Part shown: positions 27,586 to 37,400 of the stretch, piece by piece
How the letters are laid out: each line of letters opens with the position of its first letter
How positions within the stretch are numbered: position 1 is the first letter of the stretch
Source of the DNA: Cytophagales bacterium
GTDB taxonomy: Bacteria > Bacteroidota > Bacteroidia > Cytophagales > Thermoflexibacteraceae
Length of the DNA: 51,596 nucleotides
Reading direction: 5' to 3'
Assembly (NCBI GenBank): GCA_004294445.1
Contig: REAZ01000032.1
Span: 1 to 51,596, forward strand
Notes under the pieces: generated by a model
What the model was told of the DNA's origin: nothing
Database searches by the model: none
What the model saw: the letters and a program-made list of their open reading frames with translations, nothing else
Position numbers and translations under genes: made by a program

Positions 27586-30201
27586 TTACTCAATATCTAT
27601 ACTTTCTACATTGATGAACTTAATCATGCCGTCATCATCTAAGATAATGCCTACGGGCGTATCTTTGGTTACTTTGCCGCTGAGAATATCCTTTGAAAGT
27701 TCGTTCAAAATATGTTTCTGTAGAACTCTTTTGAGCGGTCTTGCCCCAAACTGCGGGTCGTAACCCAACTCTCCCAAGTAGGTAAGTACCTCTGGCGATG
27801 CCTCCATGACGATACCCGCCTCGTCCATGCGGTGCTGAATCTGCTTGAACTGAATCTCCACAATCTTTCGCATATCTTTTTTGGATAGCGGTCTGAACAT
27901 AACAGTTTCATCTATACGGTTCAGAAACTCTGGGCGAATAGTGCTTTTGAGCAAGTTCATGACCTCTTTTCTGGTTTGCTCTACGATGCTATCTTCGTTG
28001 AAAGCCGAAATTTTCTCAAAGCGTTCCCTGATGATGTCCGAACCCATATTGGAAGTCATGATGATGATTGTATTCTTAAAATTGGCTAACCTGCCTTTGT
28101 TGTCCGTCAGTCTTCCTTCGTCAAGGACTTGCAAAAGCACATTGAAAGCATCGGGGTGCGCCTTTTCTATCTCGTCTAATAAAATGACAGAATATGGCTT
28201 GCGGCGTACGGCTTCGGTGAGTTGCCCGCCTTCATCATAGCCTACATAGCCCGGGGGCGCACCTATCAAGCGGCTTACGGCGTGCCTTTCTTGGTATTCC
28301 GACATATCTATCCTAATCATCGAGTTCTCATCATCAAATAAGAACTCCGCCAATGCCTTTGCCAATTCGGTTTTTCCCACACCCGTAGTGCCTAAGAAAA
28401 TAAATGAGCCAATAGGTCTTTTTGGGTCTTGCAAGCCCGCCCTGCTTCGGCGAACTGCATCGGCTACTGCCCCTATCGCCTCTTCCTGCCCTGCTACTCT
28501 CTTGCCAAGTTCTGCCTCCAAATGCAGCAATTTCTCTCGTTCACTTTGCAACATTTTGCTCACAGGAATCCCCGTCCACTTCGCTACTACTTCGGCAATA
28601 TCTTCGGAAGTAACTATCTCTCTGAGCATACTCTTGTCTTTGGTAAGTACGTCAAATTGGGCTTGCAGCACCTTAATTTTTTCGTGAGTTTCAGGAATTT
28701 TTGCGTACTCCAGCTCTGCTACCTTGCCGAGGTCGGCTTCTCTTCTTGCTTGTTCGGCTTCGGTTTTGTAGCGTTCTATGTTTTCTTTTTCCTGCTGCAA
28801 ATTAGTAATAATCTCTTTTTCCTGCTTCCATCTGCCGTGCATAGAGTTTTTTTGCTCCTCCAATTCTGCTATTTGAGAGGACAAAATGCGTTCTTTTTCC
28901 ACATCATTTTCTCGCCTAATTGCCTCTCTTTCAATTTCCAACTGCATAATTTTCCGATTTACCTCGTCCAGTTCTTCGGGCAGCGAGTCAATCTCTATTC
29001 GCAAGCGTGCCGCCGCCTCGTCCATGAGGTCAATGGCTTTATCGGGGAGAAACCTATCCGAAATGTAGCGGTCGGAAAGCTGCACCGCCGCAATGATGGC
29101 ATCGTCTTTTATCTGAATACCATGATGAATTTCGTACTTGCCTTTGATGCCCCGCAAAATGGAAATGGAGTCTTCTATATTTGGTTCATCAACCATTACC
29201 GATTGAAAACGGCGTTCTAAAGCCTTGTCTTTTTCTATGTATTTTTGGTATTCTTTGAGCGTAGTTGCCCCAATTGCATGAAGTTCGCCACGAGCCAAAG
29301 CGGGCTTGAGCAAGTTTGCTGCGTCCATTGCACCTTCACCGCCGCCTGCCCCTATGAGCGTATGAATTTCGTCTATGAAAAGAATAATTTTCCCTTCGGC
29401 ATCTATCACTTCTTTGATGACGGACTTCAAACGCTCCTCAAATTCGCCTTTGTACTTTGCCCCTGCTACCAGCAAGCCCATATCCAAAGAAACAAGCATA
29501 ACCCCTTTCAGGTTTTCGGGTACATCACCGTTCACTATTCTTTGTGCCAAGCCCTCCACAATCGCCGTTTTCCCAACTCCTGGCTCGCCCAATAAAATAG
29601 GATTATTCTTCGTTCTTCGGGATAATATCTGCAATACCCTTCGAATTTCCTCATCTCTGCCTATCACAGGGTCTATTTTCCCCTTTCTTGCTAACTCATT
29701 GAGGTTCTTGGAGTAGCGTTCCAAACTTCTGTACTTAGTTTCTGCATCTTGGTCTTTTACGGAAGTATTCCCACGCAAAGATTTGATAGCTTCTATGAGG
29801 TATTTTTCTGTAAAACCTACTTCCTTCATCAGGTCGGCTACCTTGTCCCTGCCGCCCAAAATACCCAATAAAATATGCTCGATAGTGATAAATTCATCTT
29901 TGAAAGTTTGCAGGTACGTTTGTGCTTTTTGCAAGGCTGCGTGTGCATCGTTAGAAAGGTAGGGCGAAGAAGTGCTACTCGATTTGGAGTAGCCATTAAT
30001 AAATTGCTCTAACTTGCTGTCTAACAGAGTTTTATTTACACTTACTTTCTTGATGAGAAAGCTCGTAATATTTTCGTCTGTGTCCAATACCGTTTTGAGG
30101 ATATGTCCCGTTTCTATGATTTGCTGTCCTTTGGAAGTAGCTACGGAGGCAGCCTGCTGAACGGCTTCTTGTGCTTTGATGGTGAAGTTCTCGAAATTCA
30201 T
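27586..30201 (-). CDS. clpB: ClpB disaggregase (Hsp100)
   Basis: An ATP-driven chaperone that pulls proteins out of aggregates with DnaK. The 871 residues contain: an N domain (1-145, starting MNFENFTIKAQEAVQ), NBD1 with Walker A GEPGVGKT at 205-212 and Walker B LFIDEIHTL, a middle coiled-coil domain of about 410-530 rich in Glu/Lys/Arg, and NBD2 with Walker A GTTGVGKT near 605 and ILLDEIEKAHPD. The presence of the middle domain separates it from ClpA and ClpC. Heat-shock control is expected, but no regulatory site is recognised upstream. It ends with a strong terminator and is monocistronic. Confidence 0.97.
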   Translation of the reverse strand: MNFENFTIKAQEAVQQAASVATSKGQQIIETGHILKTVLDTDENITSFLIKKVSVNKTLLDSKLEQFINGYSKSSSTSSPYLSNDAHAALQKAQTYLQTFKDEFITIEHILLGILGGRDKVADLMKEVGFTEKYLIEAIKSLRGNTSVKDQDAETKYRSLERYSKNLNELARKGKIDPVIGRDEEIRRVLQILSRRTKNNPILLGEPGVGKTAIVEGLAQRIVNGDVPENLKGVMLVSLDMGLLVAGAKYKGEFEERLKSVIKEVIDAEGKIILFIDEIHTLIGAGGGEGAMDAANLLKPALARGELHAIGATTLKEYQKYIEKDKALERRFQSVMVDEPNIEDSISILRGIKGKYEIHHGIQIKDDAIIAAVQLSDRYISDRFLPDKAIDLMDEAAARLRIEIDSLPEELDEVNRKIMQLEIEREAIRRENDVEKERILSSQIAELEEQKNSMHGRWKQEKEIITNLQQEKENIERYKTEAEQARREADLGKVAELEYAKIPETHEKIKVLQAQFDVLTKDKSMLREIVTSEDIAEVVAKWTGIPVSKMLQSEREKLLHLEAELGKRVAGQEEAIGAVADAVRRSRAGLQDPKRPIGSFIFLGTTGVGKTELAKALAEFLFDDENSMIRIDMSEYQERHAVSRLIGAPPGYVGYDEGGQLTEAVRRKPYSVILLDEIEKAHPDAFNVLLQVLDEGRLTDNKGRLANFKNTIIIMTSNMGSDIIRERFEKISAFNEDSIVEQTRKEVMNLLKSTIRPEFLNRIDETVMFRPLSKKDMRKIVEIQFKQIQHRMDEAGIVMEASPEVLTYLGELGYDPQFGARPLKRVLQKHILNELSKDILSGKVTKDTPVGIILDDDGMIKFINVESIDIE

Positions 30202-30381
30202 ATTTTGATTTATTAGTTTTTCTTTAGATTGAACAAAAGCATTGCCAAGCAGCTACACTATGCCAATATCAGAAATTTTGTCATATTTCAGAGAAATTTT
30301 GCACAGATATTAAGACAAAATGACATTTTTTTTTGGTTTTACAACTTTTTTTCTAAATTTATCCAAAATATGTATAAATCC

Positions 30382-31536
30382 ATGAAATCACAGTATTTTA
30401 ATGCCGAACATCAACTTTTCCGTGAAAGTTTGCGGCAATTTTTTGACAAAGAAGTCGCTCCCTACGCAAACGAATGGGAAGAAAAACGCCAAATTCCCAA
30501 AGACATCATGCTCAAAATGGGCAAGCAGGGCTATTTGGGCTTAAACTTCCCCGAACAGTACGGCGGGAGCAATGCCGACTTGTGGTATTCCGTTGTTTTT
30601 TTGGAGGAGCTTGCCCGAACAGGCTTGGCGGGCTTTTCTACTATGGTTAGCGTGCATCAGTTTATGGCTATCAACCATATTTTCAAGGCGGGAAGTGCTG
30701 CCCTCAAAGAGAAATACCTTGTCCCCGCTATTCGGGGCGAAAAATTAGCTGCCTTAGGCATTAGCGAGCCTGCGGCAGGTTCTGATGTTTCCGCCCTCCT
30801 CACCAAAGCCGAGCGGCAAGGAGATAGCTACCTCATTAACGGCTCAAAAACCTTCATTAGCAACGGCACTTATGGCGATTTTATCACGCTTGCTTGCAAA
30901 ACTTCCGATACCGCCCTCAGCCTCATTGTCGTAGATTTGGATGCCGAAGGAGTGAGCCGTACCAAACTCAAAAAAATGGGCTGGCATAGCTCCGATACTG
31001 CCGAAATTAGTTTTGACAACGTGAAAGTACCACTGACTAACCTCATAGGCAAGGAAGGAATGGGTTTTTATTACCTTATGGAAAGTTTGCAGTTAGAACG
31101 CTTAGTTGCGGCTATCATGGCAGTAATAGGGGCTACGCATACCCTCGATTTGACCGTAAAATACTTGCACGAAAGAGAAACTTTCGGCAAAACGTTGGCT
31201 AAATATCAGGTCATTAGGCACACTTTGGCAGACCTATTTACAGAGGTAGAGATGGCAAAACAGATGGTTTACAATACTTGTTGGCTATTTACGCAGGGCG
31301 AAACGGTGGTAAAGGAATGTTCGATGGCAAAACTTTACACTTCGGAATTGGCTAACAAAGTGGCTGACAAATGCTTGCAATACTTTGGCGGCTACGGCTA
31401 TATGGAAGACTTCCCGATTTGTAGGATTTACAGAGATGTGAGGGTAGGCACTATAGCGGGCGGGGCTTCGGAGATTATGCGAGAGATTATTGCCAAAATA
31501 GCGATTGACGGAGTAAGTTTTGGGAAAGTGTATTAG
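30382..31536 (+). CDS. Acyl-CoA dehydrogenase (LCAD/IVD-type)
   Basis: A FAD-dependent enzyme that oxidises acyl-CoA esters at the alpha-beta bond. It has the helical N-terminal domain, the middle beta domain with GISEPAAGSD (127-135) and NGSKTFISNGTYGDF (153-166), and the C-terminal helical domain with FGKTLAKYQVIRHTLADL and QYFGGYGYMEDFPICRIYRDVRV. The residues AGGASEIM replace the YEGTSEI of short- and medium-chain enzymes, so the usual catalytic glutamate is absent there. Instead LQLERLVA (Glu239) matches the base position of long-chain and isovaleryl-CoA dehydrogenases. Start at the ATG at 30382 fits the family MKSQYF...; an in-frame ATG at 30370 is also possible. The preceding frame to 30229 is not conserved. 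Confidence 0.92.
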   Translation: MKSQYFNAEHQLFRESLRQFFDKEVAPYANEWEEKRQIPKDIMLKMGKQGYLGLNFPEQYGGSNADLWYSVVFLEELARTGLAGFSTMVSVHQFMAINHIFKAGSAALKEKYLVPAIRGEKLAALGISEPAAGSDVSALLTKAERQGDSYLINGSKTFISNGTYGDFITLACKTSDTALSLIVVDLDAEGVSRTKLKKMGWHSSDTAEISFDNVKVPLTNLIGKEGMGFYYLMESLQLERLVAAIMAVIGATHTLDLTVKYLHERETFGKTLAKYQVIRHTLADLFTEVEMAKQMVYNTCWLFTQGETVVKECSMAKLYTSELANKVADKCLQYFGGYGYMEDFPICRIYRDVRVGTIAGGASEIMREIIAKIAIDGVSFGKVY

Positions 31537-31568
31537 AAATAAAACTTTTGAGTTATCTGAATAATAGC

Positions 31569-32216
31569 TTAATTTAGAGATAAATAGAGCAAGAAATTGA
31601 CTAATTTCATATACTTTTCAATCTCTACTTCGCTTACTTTTAGCTTTTCTAAGGCTTGCTGATGCTTATCTATCAGTTCGAAAAACAAAGGGTTATTGTT
31701 GAGTTTGGCTACAATAATACCCTTAAAGCACCTATGTGTCTGATTATAAACGTGCGTGCTTGCTTTGTGGGGTTTTTCGTTGAGCAGCACGTCTAAGTTA
31801 GCAAGGCGGCAGGCATAGTCTAAGAAGGCGAAACCTTGTTCTTGCATAAAATCTCTGATGGCTTCGTAACAAGTATTTACATCTTCCTCATTTTCAATTT
31901 TATAACGCAGGTATTTTGTATTGCTCAGTTTCCCAATAGAGGTAATGATAGTATTGGCGTGCTGCCTGTACTCTATAGGAACATCTAAAAACTGCTGTGC
32001 AAAGTCTTCCACCAAGTTCACCCGCACGCCTATATTTACTTCTACAATGATCTCCTTGTCGTACTTTGTTACCGATATAATGATGTTCTGAAAACCAATG
32101 TCTGTATCTTTTCGGAACTGCTTGTATTCGGGCAATAGCTTGAAGGAATGTAAAGAGAAATGCTCTTGCAACTGCTGGTACAAGGCGATTTCTAAATTTT
32201 TTAACTGCATAAACAT
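31569..32216 (-). CDS. Conserved-looking hypothetical protein
   Basis: A soluble 215-residue protein of no recognised family, mixed alpha and beta. A mid-region of alternating hydrophobic residues (IIISVTKYDKEIIVEVNIGVRVNL) suggests a beta-sheet; the C-terminal 60 residues are helical and rich in Lys, Glu and Leu. No signal peptide or membrane helix is present. The frame opens at a TTG at 32231; the ATG at 32216 or 32210 is more likely. It overlaps no other gene and is convergent with the acyl-CoA dehydrogenase. Nothing in its neighbourhood gives a functional clue. Confidence 0.65.
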   Translation of the reverse strand: MFMQLKNLEIALYQQLQEHFSLHSFKLLPEYKQFRKDTDIGFQNIIISVTKYDKEIIVEVNIGVRVNLVEDFAQQFLDVPIEYRQHANTIITSIGKLSNTKYLRYKIENEEDVNTCYEAIRDFMQEQGFAFLDYACRLANLDVLLNEKPHKASTHVYNQTHRCFKGIIVAKLNNNPLFFELIDKHQQALEKLKVSEVEIEKYMKLVNFLLYLSLN

Positions 32217-32369
32217 AGTAATATATTTCAAATAGTTTTTGAATGTTTTATAGAAACCGTTATTGGCTTACTATGTTTAGAATTATGTGTAATTATTTTA
32301 TTAACATTAGACAGACCAAGCGTAACACTTTCAAAATTTTTTGGTAACATCTGATTTACATTGACTTAC

Positions 32370-32377
32370 TAATTTTG
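32370..32377 (+). promoter_or_regulatory. Candidate -7 box upstream of LpxH-like gene
   Basis: TAATTTTG matches TAnnTTTG and lies 21 bases before the ATG. A correctly spaced TTTG is not evident, so confidence is modest. Confidence 0.4.
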
Positions 32378-32398
32378 CGCAATAATTAAATATTTTAG

Positions 32399-33217
32399 AT
32401 GGAAGAGCAAAAAGTAAGAAAAAGGAAGCCCGAAATTGTGGTAATTTCAGATGTGCATTTAGGAACTTTGGGCTGTAGGGCAGACGAATTATTAGCCTAT
32501 CTGAATAGCATAAAACCCAAAGTATTGATAATGAACGGTGATATTGTGGATATTTGGCGTTTTAGCCGCAGGTATTGGGACAAGGCACACAACGAAATTA
32601 TCAGGCGAATCATCAAACTGATGACCAAAGGCACTCAAGTTTATTACCTCACGGGCAATCATGATGAACTTTTGCGGAGATTTCCAGAAGTCCATGCGGG
32701 TAACTTCCACCTAATAAATAAGTTGGTGCTAAATATTGATGACAAAAGAGCGTGGATTTTTCATGGAGATGTCTTTGATGTAAGCATCAAACACGCCAAA
32801 TGGCTTGCCAAATTAGGCTCTATCGGCTACGATTTCCTCATCATGCTTAATTTTATGTCCAATTTTGTATGTCAGAAATTGGGCTTTCCCAAAATGTCTT
32901 TTTCCAAAAAAATCAAAAATAGCGTAAAGCGAGCCGTAAAGCACATTAACGACTTCGAGCAGGTAGCGGCAGAGTTGGCTATAGACAGGCAGTATGATTA
33001 CTTGCTGTGTGGGCATATTCATCAGCCAATCATTAAGACCATCGGCAATGAAAAAGGAGAAGTAATTTACTTAAATTCAGGAGATTGGGTGGAGAATATG
33101 ACAGCATTGGAATACGAAAAAGGAGTATGGAAAATATTTCAATACGAATACCCAACCATAGAAAGCAAAGCAGCAACACCAACAGAAATAAAACAGACAC
33201 AAGCAACTAACAGTTAG
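32399..33217 (+). CDS. LpxH-like metallophosphoesterase (UDP-2,3-diacylglucosamine diphosphatase family)
   Basis: A calcineurin-type phosphoesterase of 272 residues. All metal-site motifs are intact: ISDVHLGT (Asp18, His20), NGDIVD (46-51), GNHDE (86-90), the HGDVFD segment and GHIHQP near 208. The sequence is closest in pattern to the Bacteroidota UDP-2,3-diacylglucosamine diphosphatase/LpxH-like group, but lipid A synthesis versus another pyrophosphate substrate cannot be separated by eye. A glycosyltransferase gene follows 34 bases later on the same strand, and the pair is likely an operon working at the membrane. The C-terminal 20 residues are low-complexity (Thr/Gln/Ala). Confidence 0.85.
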   Translation: MEEQKVRKRKPEIVVISDVHLGTLGCRADELLAYLNSIKPKVLIMNGDIVDIWRFSRRYWDKAHNEIIRRIIKLMTKGTQVYYLTGNHDELLRRFPEVHAGNFHLINKLVLNIDDKRAWIFHGDVFDVSIKHAKWLAKLGSIGYDFLIMLNFMSNFVCQKLGFPKMSFSKKIKNSVKRAVKHINDFEQVAAELAIDRQYDYLLCGHIHQPIIKTIGNEKGEVIYLNSGDWVENMTALEYEKGVWKIFQYEYPTIESKAATPTEIKQTQATNS

Positions 33218-33251
33218 CTATAAAATTGATTATCAATAATTTATAACTAAA

Positions 33252-34295
33252 ATGAAAATATTATATGCTATTCAGGCAACGGGTAACGGACACATCAGCA
33301 GAGCAAGAGAAATTATCCCTCATTTGCAGCAATTCGGAGCTTTAGACCTATTTGTGAGCGGGGACAATGCCCAAATGACCTTGCCTTATCCCATCAAATA
33401 TCAAAGCAAAGGATTCAGTATTTACTATGATAAAACAGGAGGGTTAGACTACCTAAAAACGTTTAAAAACACAAAGCTAAAACGCCTCATGAATGAGGTC
33501 AGAGAGTTTCCTATCAAAGACTATGACCTGATAATCAACGATTTTGAATTTATATCGGCGTACGCTGCTCGGCTAAAATCCAAAGAAATCATTGGTTTTG
33601 GTCATCAGGTAGCTTTTCATTCCCTAGACACCCCTCGCCCAAAGCAAAAAAGCTATTTTGGAGAAATGATTTTAAAGCACTATGCCCCCTGCCAATACGG
33701 ATTAGGGCTGCATTTTGATGAGTTTGATAGCTTCATCAAAAAGCCTATTATTCGTCAGGAAATCAGAAACTTAGATGCAAAAAACTTGGGGCATCATACC
33801 ATTTATTTAGGGCATTACGAGGACAGCGAAGTGATAAAGCACCTTAAAAGAGTAAAAGATGCAGAGTTTCATCTGTTTTCCAAAACAATAAAAAAACCAG
33901 AGAGGTATAAAAACATCAAAATATTTCCTATCAATAACGAACTCTACTTGCGTAGCTTGGCGGGCTGCGAAGGGCTTATCACAGGGGCGGGTTTCGAGGC
34001 TCCCGCCGAAGCTATTTTCTTGGGCAAAAAAGTAATGGTTATCCCTATCAAGGGGCAATACGAGCAGCTTTGCAATGCTAAAGCCATGAAAGCTATAGGC
34101 GTTACGGTAGTAAAAAAAATCAGCGAAAAATTTAGTTTGAGGCTCTCCGATTGGCTACAGCACGCAAAACCGCTGCAAATAAATTACCCCAACAATACTG
34201 GGCAGATGATTGAAGATATTTTTGCCAACAAAAATTTGGCAAGGATAGCTCCTGCTGAAAATATATTTTTTAAATTAGGACTAAAACTTTGGTAG
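33252..34295 (+). CDS. GT28-like glycosyltransferase
   Basis: A 347-residue GT-B fold transferase. The N-terminus MKILYAIQATGNGHISRAREIIPHL has the GNGH motif of MurG/MGDG-synthase-like enzymes (acceptor side), and the C-terminal donor site contains CEGLITGAGFEAPAEAIFLGKKVMVIPIKGQYEQ, the glycine-rich and proline segments expected for nucleotide-sugar binding. No membrane helix is present; it is probably peripheral to the inner membrane. It is co-transcribed with the LpxH-like phosphoesterase. The likely role is a glycolipid or envelope sugar transfer; the substrate is unknown. Confidence 0.85.
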   Translation: MKILYAIQATGNGHISRAREIIPHLQQFGALDLFVSGDNAQMTLPYPIKYQSKGFSIYYDKTGGLDYLKTFKNTKLKRLMNEVREFPIKDYDLIINDFEFISAYAARLKSKEIIGFGHQVAFHSLDTPRPKQKSYFGEMILKHYAPCQYGLGLHFDEFDSFIKKPIIRQEIRNLDAKNLGHHTIYLGHYEDSEVIKHLKRVKDAEFHLFSKTIKKPERYKNIKIFPINNELYLRSLAGCEGLITGAGFEAPAEAIFLGKKVMVIPIKGQYEQLCNAKAMKAIGVTVVKKISEKFSLRLSDWLQHAKPLQINYPNNTGQMIEDIFANKNLARIAPAENIFFKLGLKLW

Positions 34296-34443
34296 TTTGG
34301 CTATGTAAATATGCTCATTATTTTTTATTTTTGTGCGATGTCTATTTTTTTATCTGATATTTGCTATTTTTGCATCCTACCCTCAATTACTGTATTTATA
34401 TGTAGAAAATATACGGATCATATAACACCGCACAATAGATTAA

Positions 34444-37400
34444 ATGAGGTACTTGTTCAGTTTCTTTTTCCTTTGGCTACTAAGTTCTGCACTTTTTGGG
34501 CAGAATATAGAACTGGATTTTGCTCGCCTCTCCGTAGAAAACGGTCTTTCCAATAATAATACTACTTGTACCTTCCAAGACTCGAGAGGTTTTATATGGA
34601 TAGGTACTCAGGACGGGTTAAACAGATACAACGGTTATGAGTTTACGCATTTTAAGCATAATCCCAAGGACAAAAAAAGTATTTCGAATAATATTATTTT
34701 AGCCATTCACGAAGATAAATTTGGAAATTTGTGGGTAGGTACGCAAGACGGTCTCAACAGATATGACAGAAAAAGCGGTTCTTTTTCCTCTTACAAACAC
34801 CATAAAGACTCCGCCAAAAGTATCCGAAACAATAAGGTATATGCCATCTTAGAAGATAAAAACGGCTACTTATGGGTAGGTACAGAGGAAGGCGTTTCCC
34901 GAATGGATAGGGAACGCAAAGATTTTACGCACTTTAGGTTTCCCTCTTATTATGATGCTGAAAGCAATGCTACTGCTAAAACTATTCTTGAAGACAAAGC
35001 AGGAAACATTTTGGTAGGAACTTATGGAGCAGGCTTACTCATCAAGGCAAATGACAAAAAAGATTTTATACCTATGCCCGCCTATGCAGACTCTCTGAAG
35101 CAAGAGTTTATCCAGCATATTTTCCAAGACTCTAAAGGGAACTACTGGATTGGAACTTTGAAAGGCATACGAAAAATAGATACTAAAAACCAATTATTGG
35201 GTTTTTCTCCTTACCAATCTTCGGCTAATGACAGAGAATTTAACCAAATTTTGTCCATAGGCGAAGACAAGCAAGGGCGTATATGGGCGGGTACGAGCGG
35301 CGGCGGCTTGTTGTTAATGAATCCGTCTGACCCTATGCGTTTCAAAGTCTTTAAAAATGATTTCAAAAAACCGCACAGTATTAGCCGCGACCTCATCAAC
35401 CAAATTTTTATAGATAAAACAGGCACAGTTTGGATAGCTACTGATGGCGGTGGGCTAAGTGTTTATGACGAAGGAAGAGATAAGTTTGAGCATTTTAGTT
35501 ATGAAATAGGGAACGCCAACGCACTGACTAACAATATAGTAACTTCATTTTACGAAGACGCAAAAGGAGTGCTATGGGTAGGCACTGGCGGCGGTGGACT
35601 GAATAAAATTTTGAATAATAACAAACCAAGTGAGAAAAAGATATTTACTTCTTTTAAAAATAATCCGCTTGACAAAAATAGCATTAGCGACAACTATATT
35701 ACCTGCATCGCCCCAAGCAAAAGCGGTGGCTTGTGGGTAGGAACAAGCAACGGACTTAATTACCTTGATACACAAAAGAATACCTTTAAAGTTTTCAGAC
35801 GCGACATTACTACCAAAGAGGAAAGTTTGGAAGACGACCATATTATCTCGCTCTTTGAAGATGAAAACGAGGTTTTGTGGATAGGTACTTACGATGGGGG
35901 GCTGAATAAGTTTGATACTCATAAAAAAACATTTAAAGCATATCGGAACATAGCAGAGTTCGCCGAATATACCCTAAGTGATAACATGGTACAGGTAATT
36001 ACGCAGGACAGAGACGGCTTTCTATGGATAGGTACGGGCGGCGGCGGGCTAAACCGATTCGATAAAAAAACAGAAAAGTTCATAGTTTTCAAAAACAAAC
36101 TCGAAGACTCTCTTTCTTTAGCCCACAATAGCATCAAAAGTATTTATGAAGATAGCAAAGGTACTATTTGGGTCGGTACGCATGGCGGCTTAGATAAATT
36201 TGACAAGGTAAACGGCACTTTCCAAAATTTTGACCGCAAAAACGGACTCCCAAGCAACACAATTCATGGAATTTTAGAAGATAAAAAAGGCTATTTATGG
36301 CTCAGTACCAATGCTGGGCTGGCGCATTTTTGGATAGATAAAAATATCTTTTATGTCTATGACCTCTATGACAACCTACAGTCCGACCAGTTCAATACGG
36401 GAGCAGCGATGAAAAGTAAAAATGATGGCAAGCTGTATTTTGGTGGAAATCGCGGCTTTAATGCTTTTTATCCCGATTCAGTAGAAAATAATACACAAAA
36501 ACCTGCTGTTTATATTACTGATTTTCAGATTATTGGTAAAAATACGAAAAAAAATAGACATATAAATATTGAAGATTTATTAGGCAAAGAAAGCAAAAGA
36601 CAAAGCATCGTTCTCACGCACGAGGAAAATACTTTTACCATTGATTTTGTAGCACTTAACTACCGACACAGCGAAAAAAATGAATACCAATGGCAGCTTG
36701 AAGGATACGACAAAGATTGGACAAAGCCAAGTAAGCAGAGAAGTGTTACCTACACCAATTTGCCCAACGGGAAATATAAGTTCAAGGTACGGGCAAGCAA
36801 TAATGATGGTGTTTGGAGTGAGCAAAGTGCCGAACTGCTCATCGAAGTCCAAAAAGCCATTTGGGATACGGTTTGGTTCAGGCTTTTAATCGCTTTGCTC
36901 TTCATAGGTGTTATTTATGGATTTTATAAAGTCCGAGTCTATCAGGTAGAGAAGCAAAACAAGAGGTTAGAAAAGCAAGTGCAAGAGCGAACTGTAGAGA
37001 TTTCAGCACAGAAAGATGAAATCATGAAAATTTACAGTGAGTTGCAGGGAAAACAAGAAGAAGTTTTGGCACAACAGCAAGAGATTGTTGCCAAAAATGA
37101 TTTCTTAGAAAAAGCAAATGGCGAAATATCAGCACAGAGAAACAGAGTAGAGAAAAGTTTTGCAGATATTCAAATCATTAGCGAAATAGGGCAAAAAATT
37201 ACCACCATTTCGCACCACGATTTTGTAATAGAAACAGTTTTTGATAAAATCAATACCTTAGTAGATGTGGATATGTTTCGCATTGGTATTTTGGACAAGG
37301 AAACTAAGAAAATCGTCTTTCAGGGCTTTTCGGGCAAAGAGAGAATATCTACCTACTACCATGATTTCTCGACCAGAGAAGGGCAACATCTTTCTCTTTG

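Noticed and set aside
28429..29220. 263-codon plus-strand frame inside clpB
   Set aside because: Antisense shadow of clpB with unnatural composition.
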